Shown: positions 1-11,633 of the stretch, in pieces
Layout of the letters: every line of letters begins with the position of its first letter
How positions within the stretch are numbered: position 1 is the stretch's first letter
Source: Elymus sibiricus
Lineage: Eukaryota > Streptophyta > Magnoliopsida > Poales > Poaceae
Assembly: GCA_039707655.1 (NCBI GenBank)
Contig: CM077672.1
Span: 200,298,537-200,362,536, forward strand
Direction of reading: 5' to 3'
Length of the DNA: 64,000 nt
Notes under the pieces: model-generated
Database searches by the model: none
What the model was told of the DNA's origin: nothing
Seen by the model: only the letters and a program-made list of their open reading frames with translations
Position numbers and translations under genes: made by a program

Positions 1-17
1 GTAGTGAACATGCAACT

Positions 18-880
18 ATAGGAGTGTCGTGCTAAAATTTGGAATTATTCCGGGTTCGTTTGGCATTTTTTATACATTAATTGAGTTTTCTAGGCATTTA
101 ATGTGCATAATTCAAATTTGAAGTATAGGCACATGCTCCAGTGCACCAAAATGGGTTGAAAAATCATATATGTGTCCTTGGATGAATGTTTAGGTCCCAG
201 ACAAGAAATGGGAGTGAATTTCAAACATCTGGGCGTCGTGGCTCGGCCGAAAACATTGAGAAACTTTGTTTTTAAATTCCTGTAAATCCAAAAATTGCCT
301 AAAAATCACGGAACTTGGCATGGTGTCTTGACATGGCACCAACATGCTGTGGTAAATTTTTTGTTTGATTTGGGACAAGTTTTGGTATAAGCTTCTTACA
401 AACAAGAGCTTCTCTCAAGAAGGCTCATGGTTCCGATAGGGGATGTGTCACCTTTGTGGGCGAAACGACATACGCTGCCTCTTCCTGCCTTGATTTTTTT
501 TACAGAGGCAACAAAGACCAATAGGAGTGTCATGCTAAGATTTGGAAATATTCCGGGTTTGTTTGGACTTTTTTATACATTTATTGAGTTTCCTAGGCAT
601 TTAATGTGCATAATTCAAATTTGAACTACATGCACATGCTCCAGTGCACCAAAATGGGTTGAAAAATTGTATATGTTTCCTTGGGTGAATGTTTAGGTCC
701 CATGCAAGAAATGGGAATGAATTTCAAACATCTGGGCGTCGTGGCTCGGCCGAAAACATTGACAAACTTGGTTTTTAAATTCCTGTAAATCCAAAACTTG
801 CCTGAAAATCATGAAACTTGGCATGTTGCCTTGCCATGGCACCAACATGTTGTGGTAAAAAATTTGTCCGATTTTTTAAG
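18..880. repeat. 503-bp direct repeat, two copies, internal to CACTA-1
   Basis: Several landmarks recur exactly 503 bp apart: GGAGTGTCGTGCTAA at 21 and GGAGTGTCATGCTAA at 524, ACATGCTCCAGTGCACC at 131 and 634, and TGGCACCAACATG at 334 and 837. Each copy is about 360 bp, separated by about 140 bp of less similar sequence. No coding potential is seen. It is probably part of the internal repeat structure of the CACTA element. Confidence 0.8.
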
Positions 881-1457
881 GCGCACAGATTAACAACCAA
901 CAAAGTCATTTTGGAACAAAGAGCTGCCACGTTACAATCGGAAACACAAGTGTTATTCAAACCGTGGGCGTTGTACTAACCATTTACGTGCCGCCACGCG
1001 TCCCCATTTTTATTGGCTAGGAGACGCCGTGCGGGGTAGCTATTTGAGTAGACGGGAGGCATGGAGCAGACCGCTGCGCAGGCTCACCGGGAGGCGAGCC
1101 ATTATTTGACGGCCATCCGCCGCCTACCTCGTTCCCAACTTCTCCATTATTGGCGCCCGAGCCCCTGTTTTAATGGCGTGGCTAGGCCTCAGTCGACTGA
1201 GATTTAAGAGAGAGAAAAGAAAATCTAAAAAGAAAATTTTGCACGGATCTTGATGTAAGATCTCACAGACATAGCATCGACTGAGACTTAGCAAGATTGA
1301 TATATATGACGATGATGGCAATGGATAATAATAATTTTCTTACATATTCAGGAAGATAATTAAAGATGCCACATGCGGCAACGCCCGAAAGACACAAGGG
1401 CAAAAGAAGTAAGAAGCAGACAACGATCTGGGTCCCTGCTCTCTAATTCTCCTTGAT
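881..1457. other. non-coding 3' flank of the coiled-coil gene
   Basis: This interval contains a GC-rich stretch (about 960-1200) followed by A-rich sequence around 1205-1230. On the minus strand it lies just downstream of the coiled-coil gene and would be its 3' UTR and flank. I see no reading frame or RNA gene in it. Confidence 0.4.
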
Positions 1458-2129
1458 CTACTGCGCCATCTTCATCATTTTGTCCACCTTGATCTCCTTC
1501 ATGTCCTCAATACGTCGCTTGCGAGCATCCACGGATTCCTCCAGGAGCATTTCATGCTCGATGCGGAGCTTAGCATTCTCGTCCATAAGTTTCCTGACCA
1601 TGATAGTTGTCTTCTTCAACACGGCAGTTGTCTCCTCGTGCTGCTTTGCCCTGCCGGTGATCTTCGCCCTCAGCAGGTCGCGCCCGATGCGGAGCCTCAC
1701 GTTGTCACCCCTTAGTCCCCGGATGACGCCGGTCGACTTATCCAACACGGCATAGCTCTCCTCCTGTAGCTTTGCCCAGCGGGAGATGTCATCCATCAGC
1801 TTATTGAGCATACCGCGCATGCACCTGTGAGAGCCCTCGAGTGCCCGCGATAGATCCATCCAGGCCGCCGCGACGTGGCAGGACCTCTCTGCTGCTTCCG
1901 CGGCACGGCGGGACATCTGTGCCGCTTCCTCGGCGCGGCTGAACCACTCTAATGCTTCGGTGTCATGGCGGGACCTCAGTGCTGCTTCGGCGGCGCGGCG
2001 TGACCTCTGTGCTGCTTCGGCGGCGCGGCGGGACCTCTCGGCTGCTATCGCGGCGAGGCGGGACATCTCTGCTGCTTCGCTCGCCGCTCCGTGGTCATTT
2101 CTCGACCAAGAACTCCTCCCATGGGCCAT
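1458..2129 (-). CDS. coiled-coil protein carried by CACTA-1
   Basis: The frame encodes about 223 residues. I use the ATG at 2127-2129 rather than the more upstream open frame, because the residues after it (MAHGRSSWSRND) begin the compositionally biased domain and a TATA-like box lies 83-90 bp upstream. Roughly residues 15-85 are a decapeptide repeat rich in Ala, Arg and Ser (AAEAAQRSRR-like). The rest is long, charged helix with heptad-like spacing ending KVDKMMKMAQ, so a coiled coil is expected. No enzymatic motif is visible and I do not recognise the family. CACTA elements encode a DNA-binding accessory protein as well as the transposase, and this could play such a role, but that is inference. 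It could also be a captured host gene. No stop interrupts the frame. Confidence 0.6.
   Translation of the reverse strand: MAHGRSSWSRNDHGAASEAAEMSRLAAIAAERSRRAAEAAQRSRRAAEAALRSRHDTEALEWFSRAEEAAQMSRRAAEAAERSCHVAAAWMDLSRALEGSHRCMRGMLNKLMDDISRWAKLQEESYAVLDKSTGVIRGLRGDNVRLRIGRDLLRAKITGRAKQHEETTAVLKKTTIMVRKLMDENAKLRIEHEMLLEESVDARKRRIEDMKEIKVDKMMKMAQ
1881..2080. repeat. 30-bp coding minisatellite
   Basis: A 30-bp unit (GGACCTCTGTGCTGCTTCGG-like, plus 10 bp) recurs in exact register at 1881, 1911, 1941, 1971, 2001, 2031 and 2061. Because 30 is a multiple of 3 it encodes the decapeptide repeat of the coiled-coil protein and can expand or contract without frameshift. Confidence 0.9.
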
Positions 2130-2211
2130 GGGAGATGCAAGGAAGGATGAAGACTTGTTTCTTTGTTGATGAGGATTGAGGAGGATTGTGTAGTCATTTT
2201 CGAGTAGGTGG

Positions 2212-2219
2212 TATTTATA
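2212..2219 (-). promoter_or_regulatory. TATA box of the coiled-coil gene
   Basis: Minus-strand TATAAATA lies 83-90 bp upstream of the ATG at 2129. The spacing suits a plant core promoter with a leader of roughly 50 nt. Confidence 0.55.
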
Positions 2220-2523
2220 ACCTAGTAATAAGCTGCTAAGTGGGAAAATGTTTAGGTTTTGATCGGTGTGAACAGGTTTGCAATTACATATAGCGTGGTA
2301 ATTTGGAATGTGATGGGAAACAAGCTCAAAATTATTTGACGGTTCCGGTTTCGAAGTGCAGCACGATTCCCGAATGGTGTAATTAACATGGACAAGCGTT
2401 CTCGGATGCGTACGTGGCGTGTGCACCGCAATCGGCGATGTCAGCACACAACTTGTTCCATCAACCGTGTGCGCTTGTTATTACCATCGCGCATAACTCT
2501 TTTAATTAGAATGTGTGCTCGTA

Positions 2524-2860
2524 TATCGCAGACTCCTTGATCTGGCTGACCATTTCTCTTGTTTTGGCTCACCGCAAACAGTTCATCCGAGTGAACTGTA
2601 TGCCGTCTATCGCACACACCTTGATCTGCATGGCCATTTCTGTTGTGTTGGGTAATCGCAAATAGTTCATCCGAGTGAACTGTATGCCGTGTATCGCACA
2701 CACCTCGATTTGGCTGACCGTGTTTGTTGTTCTGTCTTATCGCAAACAGTTCGTATGGATCAACTGTATGCCACGTATCGCAGACGCGTCTCTAATCTGA
2801 ATCATGCTTGATGTCTCCGGCATCGCACACAGTTCGTCTTACTGGTGACGGTTTTAGTAC
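2524..2860. repeat. 84-bp subterminal tandem repeats of CACTA-1
   Basis: Units beginning TATCGCA start at 2524, 2608, 2692 and 2776, exactly 84 bp apart, with the last one degenerate. Each carries GTTCATCCGAGTGAACTGTA or a variant, which contains a short inverted repeat (TTCATCCGAGTGAA). Arrays of this kind next to the termini are the usual transposase-binding region of CACTA elements. Confidence 0.85.
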
Positions 2861-2928
2861 GACACCGTTTGCGATTAATGCATGGCACACAGTTTGGTCG
2901 CGGGGTCTCTGATTGACGTGTCGCATTA

Positions 2929-2947
2929 GGACCATCCTGCAGTAGTG
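2929..2947 (-). repeat. terminal inverted repeat of CACTA-1
   Basis: The minus-strand sequence CACTACTGCAGGATGGTCC marks the exact right end of the element. Confidence 0.8.
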
Positions 2948-3380
2948 TTAGCCTTGTCCCGAAATTTCAACCCGCGCCTTATTATGCTGATATTTCAAGA
3001 TATCTCTTTGTCTGTTTGTGCTCCGAAAACTCCCTCCTTCTCAACCCGCGCCTTGCTATCCCAAAATTACAACGCACACGAAAACTCCCTCCTCCTGCAA
3101 AATCTTGACACGCAAAATCCCCGTTCTACCCCTGCACGGAAAGAGCCGCTAGTTCAAATTGGTGGGGGTACTTTTGAAACTTACCCTACATTTCGGACAA
3201 GCGCGTCCCTAAGTCATGGTTCCCCCCTCCCATCCCCTTCTTTTCCGATTCGAAAACCGAGGCCGCCAAAACCTCTCTCCACCAGCCGCGAAACCCCACC
3301 CTCCTCCATTCACCCCCCACCGCCGCCCAGCCGGAGTCTCTTCCCCGACGACGTCGTCCACCGCAACAGCGCGACGTCCC
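2948..3380 (+). promoter_or_regulatory. promoter and 5' leader region of the TNPA-like gene
   Basis: The sequence is moderately AT-rich and then strongly C-rich, typical of a plant 5' leader. A 160-codon open frame runs through it but continues into the inserted LTR at 3381, so that frame as a whole cannot be a real protein. Removing the LTR and one GTCCC copy joins this segment directly to 24344, where similar C-rich exonic sequence continues. It is therefore the displaced 5' end of the TNPA-like gene, 21 kb from its exons. Confidence 0.5.
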
Positions 3381-4141
3381 TGCTACTTGTAGACTGCGTT
3401 GGTATTTCCCCGAAGAGGAGAGGATGATGCAGTATAGTAGAGATAAGTATTTCCCTCAGTAAAGAACCAAGGTTATCAATCTAGTAGGAGAACCACGCAA
3501 AATCCCTTTAGCAGCACCTGCACACACAAAAGCAAACACTTGCACCCAACGCAAATAAGAGGGTTGTCAATCCTCTTAGCGGTTATTTGCAAGGATTAAT
3601 TTTGATAGTGATAGATAGATAAACTAAAATACTAAATAAAATAAAAGTAAATAAATTGCAGCAAGATATTTTTGGTTTTAAAGATCTGATAAAAATAGAC
3701 CCGGGGGCCATAGTTATCACTAGAGGCTTCTCTCTCGAACACATAGCATACAGTGGGTAAACAAATTACTGTTGAGCAATCTATTATATATAAAAAATGC
3801 TTTATGGGTTAACCAGAAAAAAGAGAATTAAGATAGAAAATCCGATAATAATTAGAAACATCCAACCGTGTATTTGTTGGATCAATGATTAATGACCATT
3901 AGATTTAACTTAAGTCATAGAAAATTACCCACCAATGCCCTTATATAAAACGTGCCCTTTTCTGAGATTAAGAAGAAAAAAGAATATAGAACGGCTGAGA
4001 TACGATGGATTCCTCTGGGATACTTATGGGGTAGTTACGATCTACAGCGGACCTCGCCTGATCGCTAGAAGTCTGATCGCCGAAAGAAACATCTAGCAGC
4101 TGCATCATGATCTGCCGATCTCACCGCGCCGCCGGCAGCGA

Positions 4142-4276
4142 CGCAACGTCTCACCGAACCATCAGGATTCTGCATGCAAGCTGTGTCCGTTCCATACTTC
4201 CATTGCAACGCAACGTCTCACTCATCCATCACGATTCTGCATGCAAGTAAATTGGGTTCATTCCATACTTCCATTG
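4142..4276. repeat. 67-bp tandem duplication inside the Helitron
   Basis: GCAACGTCTCAC recurs at 4143 and 4210, followed in both copies by ATTCTGCATGCAAG and then TTCCATACTTCCATTGC. The two units differ at several positions. Confidence 0.75.
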
Positions 4277-6959
4277 CTACTAGCTAGCTAAACTTAGTAC
4301 GTATCGTAGCTACGGCCTAGGGTAATGTTCCTTTGCCAACGGCGCCGGCGCGCACGCGCCTTGATCCTTGAACAATGAAAAGGAACATGCATGCGCATAT
4401 AATCAGTACTAAGCAGTTTAAATATTCTCAATTTTGTCTCATTCATCGTTTGCTATATCTTTCTCTGGATTACTTGTGGCCAATCAACTGCCGTCACAAA
4501 CTCAACATCTACTGTATAAATTAGATATATTTTTTACTAATTTTGTTCCTTAATGCAGTGTAAAAATATCTTTAACTTGCCATTTTTTAATATGTATAGT
4601 CCGACTTATTACTAATTTAGTTTATAATTCACTATTGAATTATTGTATTCATCCTCTATGCATACACATGTTGTATCCCTAGACGTCCATTTTTTAAATG
4701 TGTTTTCCCGCATTCCCGTATCCATATCATGGACCAAGATCGCAGTTGCCGCCCAAATCGAACTCATGAGCAGCGATTCACGACAAATCACTTCTATCGG
4801 TAGATGGAATCTGGATGTGCACCCACAGTATGAGGCAAGATGTAAGACTTATGCACCTACCTAGCTGCGAACTAGAAACTTGTATATATACATGGAAAGA
4901 CATGCATCATGCATGGACATAATCCAAAAATAGAAACGGGTGAGTATACATCTTTGTTTGATAGTTCCCATTCTTTATTTGTGGGAGCACATCATGCATG
5001 TATTCTTGATTTATATCTTTTATTCATCTTTTTTTATGTAAGTGTTGATTGTCATAGGATACCTAATAAGAGAAGAGGTGTCTATTGATCATGGGACAGT
5101 TTACTAATTTTTCAGATATTTAGAGGCTTTATTATTGATCACGTGGAACAAGTTGCATGGAAAATCATGTTAGAAAGATAACTCTGATAAAAAGATTGAG
5201 AATTACTATTCATTTTCAATCAGCGATGGCCCGCCAAGACTGGTCGTGTGTAGCTGCGTTCGTGTTCCAGCTTGCCATGGCGCCCAACACATTTGTGGCT
5301 GATCCGTACTGCCAGGCTTGGAGATCTCCTCAACAGGTAGTACATCTCAGGATTTTTTCTTTGATAGAGCAGACAAATACTAGCGTCGTTGCATGGTAAA
5401 GCTATAACAAGTTCATGAGAAAGCTAAAGACACTGATTTGATGTTGTATACACTAATACTTTTCCCCGGATTAACATCATGTCCGTCCAAAATGTTCGAG
5501 CGTAATTTTAAAATTTCAAAAATGATACCCACTAAAATTTAAGGTTCTTATCAGACCTATTTTTAACAATTATGTACCTACGTAGGCGATGAAAGCTACA
5601 ATATTTCATAACGTAATTTTTGCTTATTTTCAGTATTGTATCTTTGTTGCCTGCTTGAAAAAAAAATGCTATCATCTGACAGTGATAGTATAGCGAAGAT
5701 CATCGTGGAAGATAATTATTTTGCTGTTGACATTGAGGAAATCATGATGTAATATACGTATAAATATATATCTTAGTGTTTGAATGATCCGAGAAAAGAT
5801 CTCACAAATATCATGTACCATATGAGGTATTTGGCTGCTGACATAGATAAAGTGTGTGTGGAGATCATGTTAATAACTTAAAGATGATTTACCCATTTAT
5901 CTTTTTATCCCATGGAACAACATAGCTATTTTTAGTTTGCAGAAAGTGCATATTATGTCTCTACAATAAAATAAAATCATGGTGTACTATATATGTGTTT
6001 CTGTTATTTATTCAATCCATTGTGCTTTTGCGAAATATTTTTCTTTTGTTATCCTCCACACGCACACCAAAAAATCTGTACGTATGAATCATGTCTTTAT
6101 ATCCTACTAAGAAAATGTGTACGTATGAATCATGTCTTTATGCCATGCTCTAATGATATACTCTTTTCTTCTTTTCGGGAGTGGTTCATGAATGTGGTCT
6201 GAAGTAGCAATGGAAGAAGGATAAGCACATCTCTATGTATAAAAAATACTAATAAATAAATTACATGTATTTTCAGAGCTTATTATGCTTTCCATCCAAG
6301 TTATGTTCCATATAATATATCTCAATTCTTATAATTAGGACCCGCAAATCACCTACAATTAGGGTAAAAAAAGAAGCACACGCACATGCTTAAAGACAAA
6401 CATGCCTATAAGTTCCTATATGTTAATTGTGCTATAACTCTCCTCTTTCCACTCATATTATTACAAGTAGATAAATTGATAGAAAATAATTTTGGTTCAT
6501 ATAGTACTACATTAAGATAAGGTAGAAAACAATGCCAGGATGCGGATGTCGAGGTTGGACATGAATTTTTAGGCTGCCTACCTTTCGGAAAGTGACTGAC
6601 ACGTCCGGCTTAGGACTTGGGGACTACAACACCACCAAGAACCTCACACTCTCTTAAGACCAATGCTGGATCATCACTTCCATATGGATGTTGCAGTCAA
6701 TGCAGCATGATAAAATGCCATAAAAATGATGCCAGACATAATTTTCTGAACGAGATTCATCATAAAAAAATAGTATGACATGCATAATAAGCAGGTAAAT
6801 GATAAATGGATAACATATGTTTATATGTGAAAACCAAACATACATAAGGAAAACTATGTTCTAAAAAGTCATATATTTGTAAATGTCATCGCATACTCAC
6901 AATTTTTCTGTACAGAAATCAAATAATATGTTTTCATTATCAAACTTTCTAATGTTCTA

Positions 6960-6989
6960 GCCCGCGCATCGAGCGGGCCACTTTTCTAG
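6960..6989 (+). repeat. Helitron 3' terminal hairpin and CTAG end
   Basis: GCCCGC (6960-6965) pairs with GCGGGC (6973-6978) around a 7-nt loop. Seven bases later comes the terminal CTAG at 6986-6989. This is the Helitron termination structure. Confidence 0.9.
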
Positions 6990-7594
6990 TTGATAGAAAA
7001 GCAAATAATTATGACAGATTCATGGCAATGATCATGTATGTAGGCATCACGTCCGAGACAAGTAGACCGACTCCTGCCTGCATCTACTACTATTACTCCA
7101 CCCATCGACTACTATCCAGCATGCATATAGGGTATTAAGTATGAAACAGAGTAACGCCTTAAGCAAGATGACATGATGTAGACAAAGTAAACTCAAGCAA
7201 TATGATTAAACCCCATCTTTTTATCCTTAATGGCAACAATACAAATACGCGTCATGTTCCTTTCTGTCACTAGGATTGAGCACCGCAAGATTGAACCCAT
7301 CACAAATCACCTCTCCCATTGCAAGACAAACCAATCTAGTTGGCCAAACCAAATCGATAGATCAGAGAGAAATACAAAGCTATAATAATCATGCATAAAA
7401 GAGTTCAGAGAAGACTCAAATATTTCTCATGAATAATCTGATCATAAACTAACAATTCATCGGATCCCAACAAACACACCGCAAAAGAAGATTACATCTG
7501 ATAGAACTCCAAGAACATCGAGGAGAACATGGTATTGATGATCAAAGAGAGAGAAGAAGCCATCTAGCTACCAGCAATGGACCCGTAGGTCTAT

Positions 7595-10500
7595 TGTGGC
7601 GCCCCGCCTGATTACCACTGTAGCCAGACGGTCGCCGCACACACCAGCCCAGGAAATCATTCTGGCATGCGCTTTTACAACAAGTATCATGGACACAGGC
7701 ATTTCTATTAATGGATATATAAGTCTTACATAATATTTTACAAGGGTGATGGCAGCGGAAAAGCTCTATCTAAGGCAGCATGGTCTTGGTGCGGCTCCAA
7801 TCCACAGGGATCTGACTGGGTTACTCTTCTAGCTCGTGAACGCTCCGGCTCCTCGACGGATCCTTAGGTGAACCTGGCCACATTGAAGGCCGCTGAGTAC
7901 TTTTGAATGTACTCGCAAGCAAACCAAACCAACATATACACCAAGCAAAGCAATCCATGGCATTCAAGCATGCATTTGTTATTAGAGTAATATTAAATAT
8001 CATGGCATAGCACACCTATTTAGCAATATTAATTACCATGTTATAATAGGATTATTCAGTATGATAACTACTAAAGTAAAACATATCAAGTAAGTAATTT
8101 GTACTGCGAATATGTCATGATCCAAACCCAATCCGATCCAAATCCAATCCAAGTCTTGTGGTCATCCGACCCTTTAGCCCATAGCCATTGCATGGCTAAC
8201 ATTCATACCCCTGACATCATCTGATGTCCATGCATCCGTACTGCAAGTCTGACAAACCTTACCATTCTCTGGTTCAGTCTTAGCACTAACATTATATAGT
8301 TTGTTTCTCCAGACTCGACACAGACCAAATAGTGTGATCTAGTACGAACTGTGTCCCATGACCGAGGACGCGGCTATTCGAATAGATTTACACTCTGCAG
8401 AGGTTGTGCACTTTACCCACACTATGGAGCTCCTGGCCTCGTACTCCCATTCGGGTGGACCGGTGCTACTCCAACAGAACTTGTCTATTGCCTGGCACTC
8501 TTACGGTCCCACCAATAGTCATACCCTTCCCGGGTCATGTCCTAGGTGGCCCCTGTGTCACTCCTGACACCTGCCACTATCGTGGACAAACAAAACTGTC
8601 CCAAACGGGGACCTGAGCTCAATAACCAAACTGGGCTCACAGGATTATCGCCGCCTACCGGGCCAGGGTAGCACGCACGCATAATCCCCCCTCTTTGGTG
8701 GTACCGATGGGAGGCACGACAATAGACCAAGTCAGGGCCTCCCCAACCAGGCAAGTGTGGTTGCACTTGATGAGCTCGGTTCGGTGGCACTATGACTCGA
8801 TCCAGCCGACGGAGGAGGTTGTCATTATTAAGTCACCTTCTTTTATCATTGCGATAACAATAATAATTCATGATGAAAACATAACAACCTATCGCCATAC
8901 AGAATCACATACGAGTCACTAGTGCGGTCATGATAAACATTAACTAGTAATGTAAGCAGTGAATATAAACTATCAGTGGTTTAATTATTTCTAGTACAAC
9001 CATATTCAGTGGAATAACACAGAGCAGTGCTTTAGGGCATATATCAGATGGTCGGCTTGCCTGGGGGTCGACGAATTCACCGGAGAGAAGTGCGATCACC
9101 TCGCGGAAGAATTCGTCAGAAAAGATTCCCTCTCGGAGGGGCTGAATATAGGGCAGGGGCAAAATCGGAATTTTCAGAAACTGTCAACATTGTGAAAGTG
9201 ACATTATCGGAACGGGCTTGACGAACTGAGAAAGTGGGCTTTGGATTCACCTGAATTGGAGTTACGAGCGAAAAGTTATGGCCGTTCATTGTTTAGGTAG
9301 AAAACAAATAAAACTGTGTTCATCTTTGCCCTTAACGAGTGAACGCTCATTAAATAAGCAGTTCGGCCGCTGGCTGAAATGCGAAAGCGCATTTCAGTGG
9401 AATACGTTTCCCAATGGGGAAAACGCATTCTTCGCCGGGCGCCTCCACTTATCCATGTGGACATGACCGCGGTCGCCGACATGTGGGCCCCGCACCGCCT
9501 TCTATCTCGTCCTCCTTCTTCTTTCTCCCCCTCCTCTGTTTCCCCTGATGCGGCGGCAGGAGCTCTGACTCCGGCGTAACCCCGGCGCTCCGGTGAGCCT
9601 TACGGCCAGGCAACGGGCCAGGCGTGGTCGTCGGCGACTACCGCATCCCAGGGAGAGATAGCACGGGGCTCGGGGAGGGCCGAGGACGCGGCGGCGAGTC
9701 AGGGCAGTGGGCGGTGGCCCTGGGCTTGTGGAGCGCTCTGGCGGTTGAGGAGACTGGGAGAGAGTGCGGGTGGGGTCCCCAGAGCATGGCGTGCTCGGTG
9801 GCGAGCTCGGACGGAGCCGGGGACGACCCGAGTGCCCGAATTTGAGCCAAGGGTCGGCGGCAGAGCTTTGGCCATAGGAGAGGTAAGATAGCTCCAGGAG
9901 CTCTGGTGAGAGGTTGGGGAGGTAGCTGGGAGGGAAAGGATTGGGGTGGTGTGCTCGAGAGAGGCTCGGGCTGGCTATTTATAGCCGGACGGCGAGGATG
10001 GATAGGCATGGCCGCGGTGGCGATCTTAGCCGTGTACTGGAGCTCCGGGGCAACGTGGCTGGACGGTTGCGGCATCGGGTGGCTTCGCAGGAAGTGGAGA
10101 GACCTCGGGGAGGAAGGGGACAGAGGGGAAAGTGACGACGGTGGTCATGGGCAGGACAGTGTGGTGGCGGGGCTCGCCGTGGCGTGGGGAGGAAGAAGGG
10201 GGAGGGGGAAGCTACGGGCGAGGGGGTACGTAGACTCCGCGAGGCCATTGGACACGTCAGGACACGCCGGAGCTGGCCGGAGTGAGCTGGTCGACGCGAC
10301 CAGACGCGGTCAGCGAACAGAGCGCGCGTTTGGCCTTGTCCGTGGCGTGGTCACCATGTCAGCACGCGCTCTGGCGTTTTCCTGGATGCTACATCATGTC
10401 AACGGGGTGTCTCACTGCTCATTTAGACAAGATTTGTCACTGGAGAGATTGAGAGAGATCTAGATTGGTCAGAAGGATCCGAAACACCTTCTGGACAGAA

Positions 10501-11633
10501 TCTTGGGAACCTTGCTGAGGTGAAATTATTTGGTAAATGGAGCTGAGATATTGCCACACTGAAATGTAGTAGGAAGGAGTATGTGCTTGCAAAATTTTAA
10601 GCCATTTGTACTAGTTTTGCATATACTTCCTTCACAATGCAACATTTGGTCCAGAAACTGGATTTTGATGTTGTGCTCATCTGGCTTGGTGAAATGAGCT
10701 GAATTTTTGTGTAGGGTGATGAATTGGAAGTATGGAGGTACTGCAAAATTTCAGCTCATTTGGAAATGCCAAAGTGGTACTTCCTTCACAAAGCTTTCTG
10801 CTGGACAGAGGCTAGATGGAATTTTTGGGAGAAATTGGCTAGATAAAATGATGTGAATTTTTGCATACTCACATCATATAGGGAATATGAGGTCCTAGAT
10901 AAAATATAGTTGCTTCACAACCTGAAAATAGGTCCAGAAACTAGAACTGGATGTTACACTCAAACTTTGAATTGTGGAACTTGGGATCTTGATGGAAATG
11001 GTGAAGATATGGATAGGAGAAGCTCCACAAATTATTTGGGAATTTTCCTGGCTACCAATATGCTAGTCCCTTTGGAAAGTGCCCAAAATGCAATATTGGC
11101 TTTAAATAGGAAAATGCAATTTCCCTTATTTAGTTATGGCCAATATTTTTATGAGAGCTCAATATGATCAGAAAGAATATCTCCACAAGTTTTCATGAAC
11201 TTTGGAGATGGATAGATATTTTTCTAGATTTAATTCCTTTAAACAACAGAAAAAGGAATTAATCTAAAATGAAAAATATTGTAAATGACTTGGCAATATT
11301 TTTGCATATCCAGGGTTTACAGATATGGGAGGATCACTGGGAAAAGTTTGGGAGGCAACAGATCAAAGGAAATTGGGGTTCCTTTGTAATGAAAGGAATT
11401 AGGGTTTCCCTTCTGGTAACTCGGAAGGTAGGGTTTCGGCGGCAAAACCCTGAGAACATATCTTGGGTGGCCTAGTTGGACTGGGGAGGGAATCTTTGGT
11501 TGGATAGGAAAGGCAAGGCTAAATGACCATCTTCATATACCCAAGAGCAAGAGAAAATCCAATAACATCGAAAAAAAGACGGGAGTCAAATCCCGCGAAG
11601 GAAAAATCAGGGAGCGAAAACCAGGGTGTCACA
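7595..11633 (-). repeat. 3' LTR of the LARD-like element
   Basis: On the + strand it begins TGTGGCGCC and ends GGTGTCACA. It is bordered on its inner side by the polypurine tract, so it is the 3' LTR of a minus-strand element. Long open frames around 9600-10460 are by-products of GC-rich composition and occur in all three copies in different states. Compared with the 5' LTR it lacks about 20 bp near 10900. Confidence 0.9.
9976..9983 (-). promoter_or_regulatory. TATA box of the LARD 3' LTR
   Basis: Minus-strand TATAAATA lies in the context GGCTATAAATAGCC. The same box occurs at the equivalent place in the other two LTRs (14513 on +, 22068 on -), which supports it as the LTR promoter. Confidence 0.75.

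Larger units (their letters stand above)
1..2947 (-). mobile_element. CACTA transposon 1 (CACTA-1), right-hand 2.9 kb
   Basis: The right terminus is at 2947: read inward on the minus strand it begins CACTACTGCAGGATGGTCC, a CACTA-type terminal inverted repeat. Inside it are tandem 84-bp subterminal repeats, a minus-strand coiled-coil gene and a pair of 503-bp repeats. The left end is not in the window. The 3 bp after the terminus (TTA, 2948-2950) would be the target duplication but cannot be matched. Because it lies between the window edge and the promoter region of the TNPA-like gene of CACTA-2, I infer that it is nested within CACTA-2. The superfamily is clear; the family name is unknown. 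Confidence 0.75.
3780..6989 (+). mobile_element. non-autonomous Helitron
   Basis: The 3210-bp insert begins TCTATTATATATAAAAAATG at 3780 and ends CTAG at 6986-6989. It sits exactly between A (3779) and T (6990) of the WHAM-type LTR, as the uninterrupted copy near 43020 shows (GGGCAA/TTGATAG). There is no target duplication. A GC hairpin lies 7 bp before the CTAG end. These are the defining features of Helitrons. No Rep/helicase protein is encoded. Two short open stretches (4643-4864 and 5157-5399) may be captured exon fragments: the second has a plausible GT donor at 5336 (CAACAG/GTAGTA). I could not identify their source. Confidence 0.9.

Noticed and set aside
2441..2701. 86-codon minus-strand frame with repeated peptide
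   Set aside because: It is the translation of the 84-bp subterminal repeats, whose length is a multiple of 3.
2945..3427. 160-codon frame on the + strand
   Set aside because: It begins inside the CACTA-1 terminus and ends inside the WHAM-type LTR; only the middle belongs to the TNPA-like gene.
9638..10463. Long GC-rich open frames on both strands in the LARD 3' LTR
   Set aside because: They sit in an LTR, overlap on several frames, show Pro/Arg/Gly-biased composition and differ in length in the other two LTR copies.
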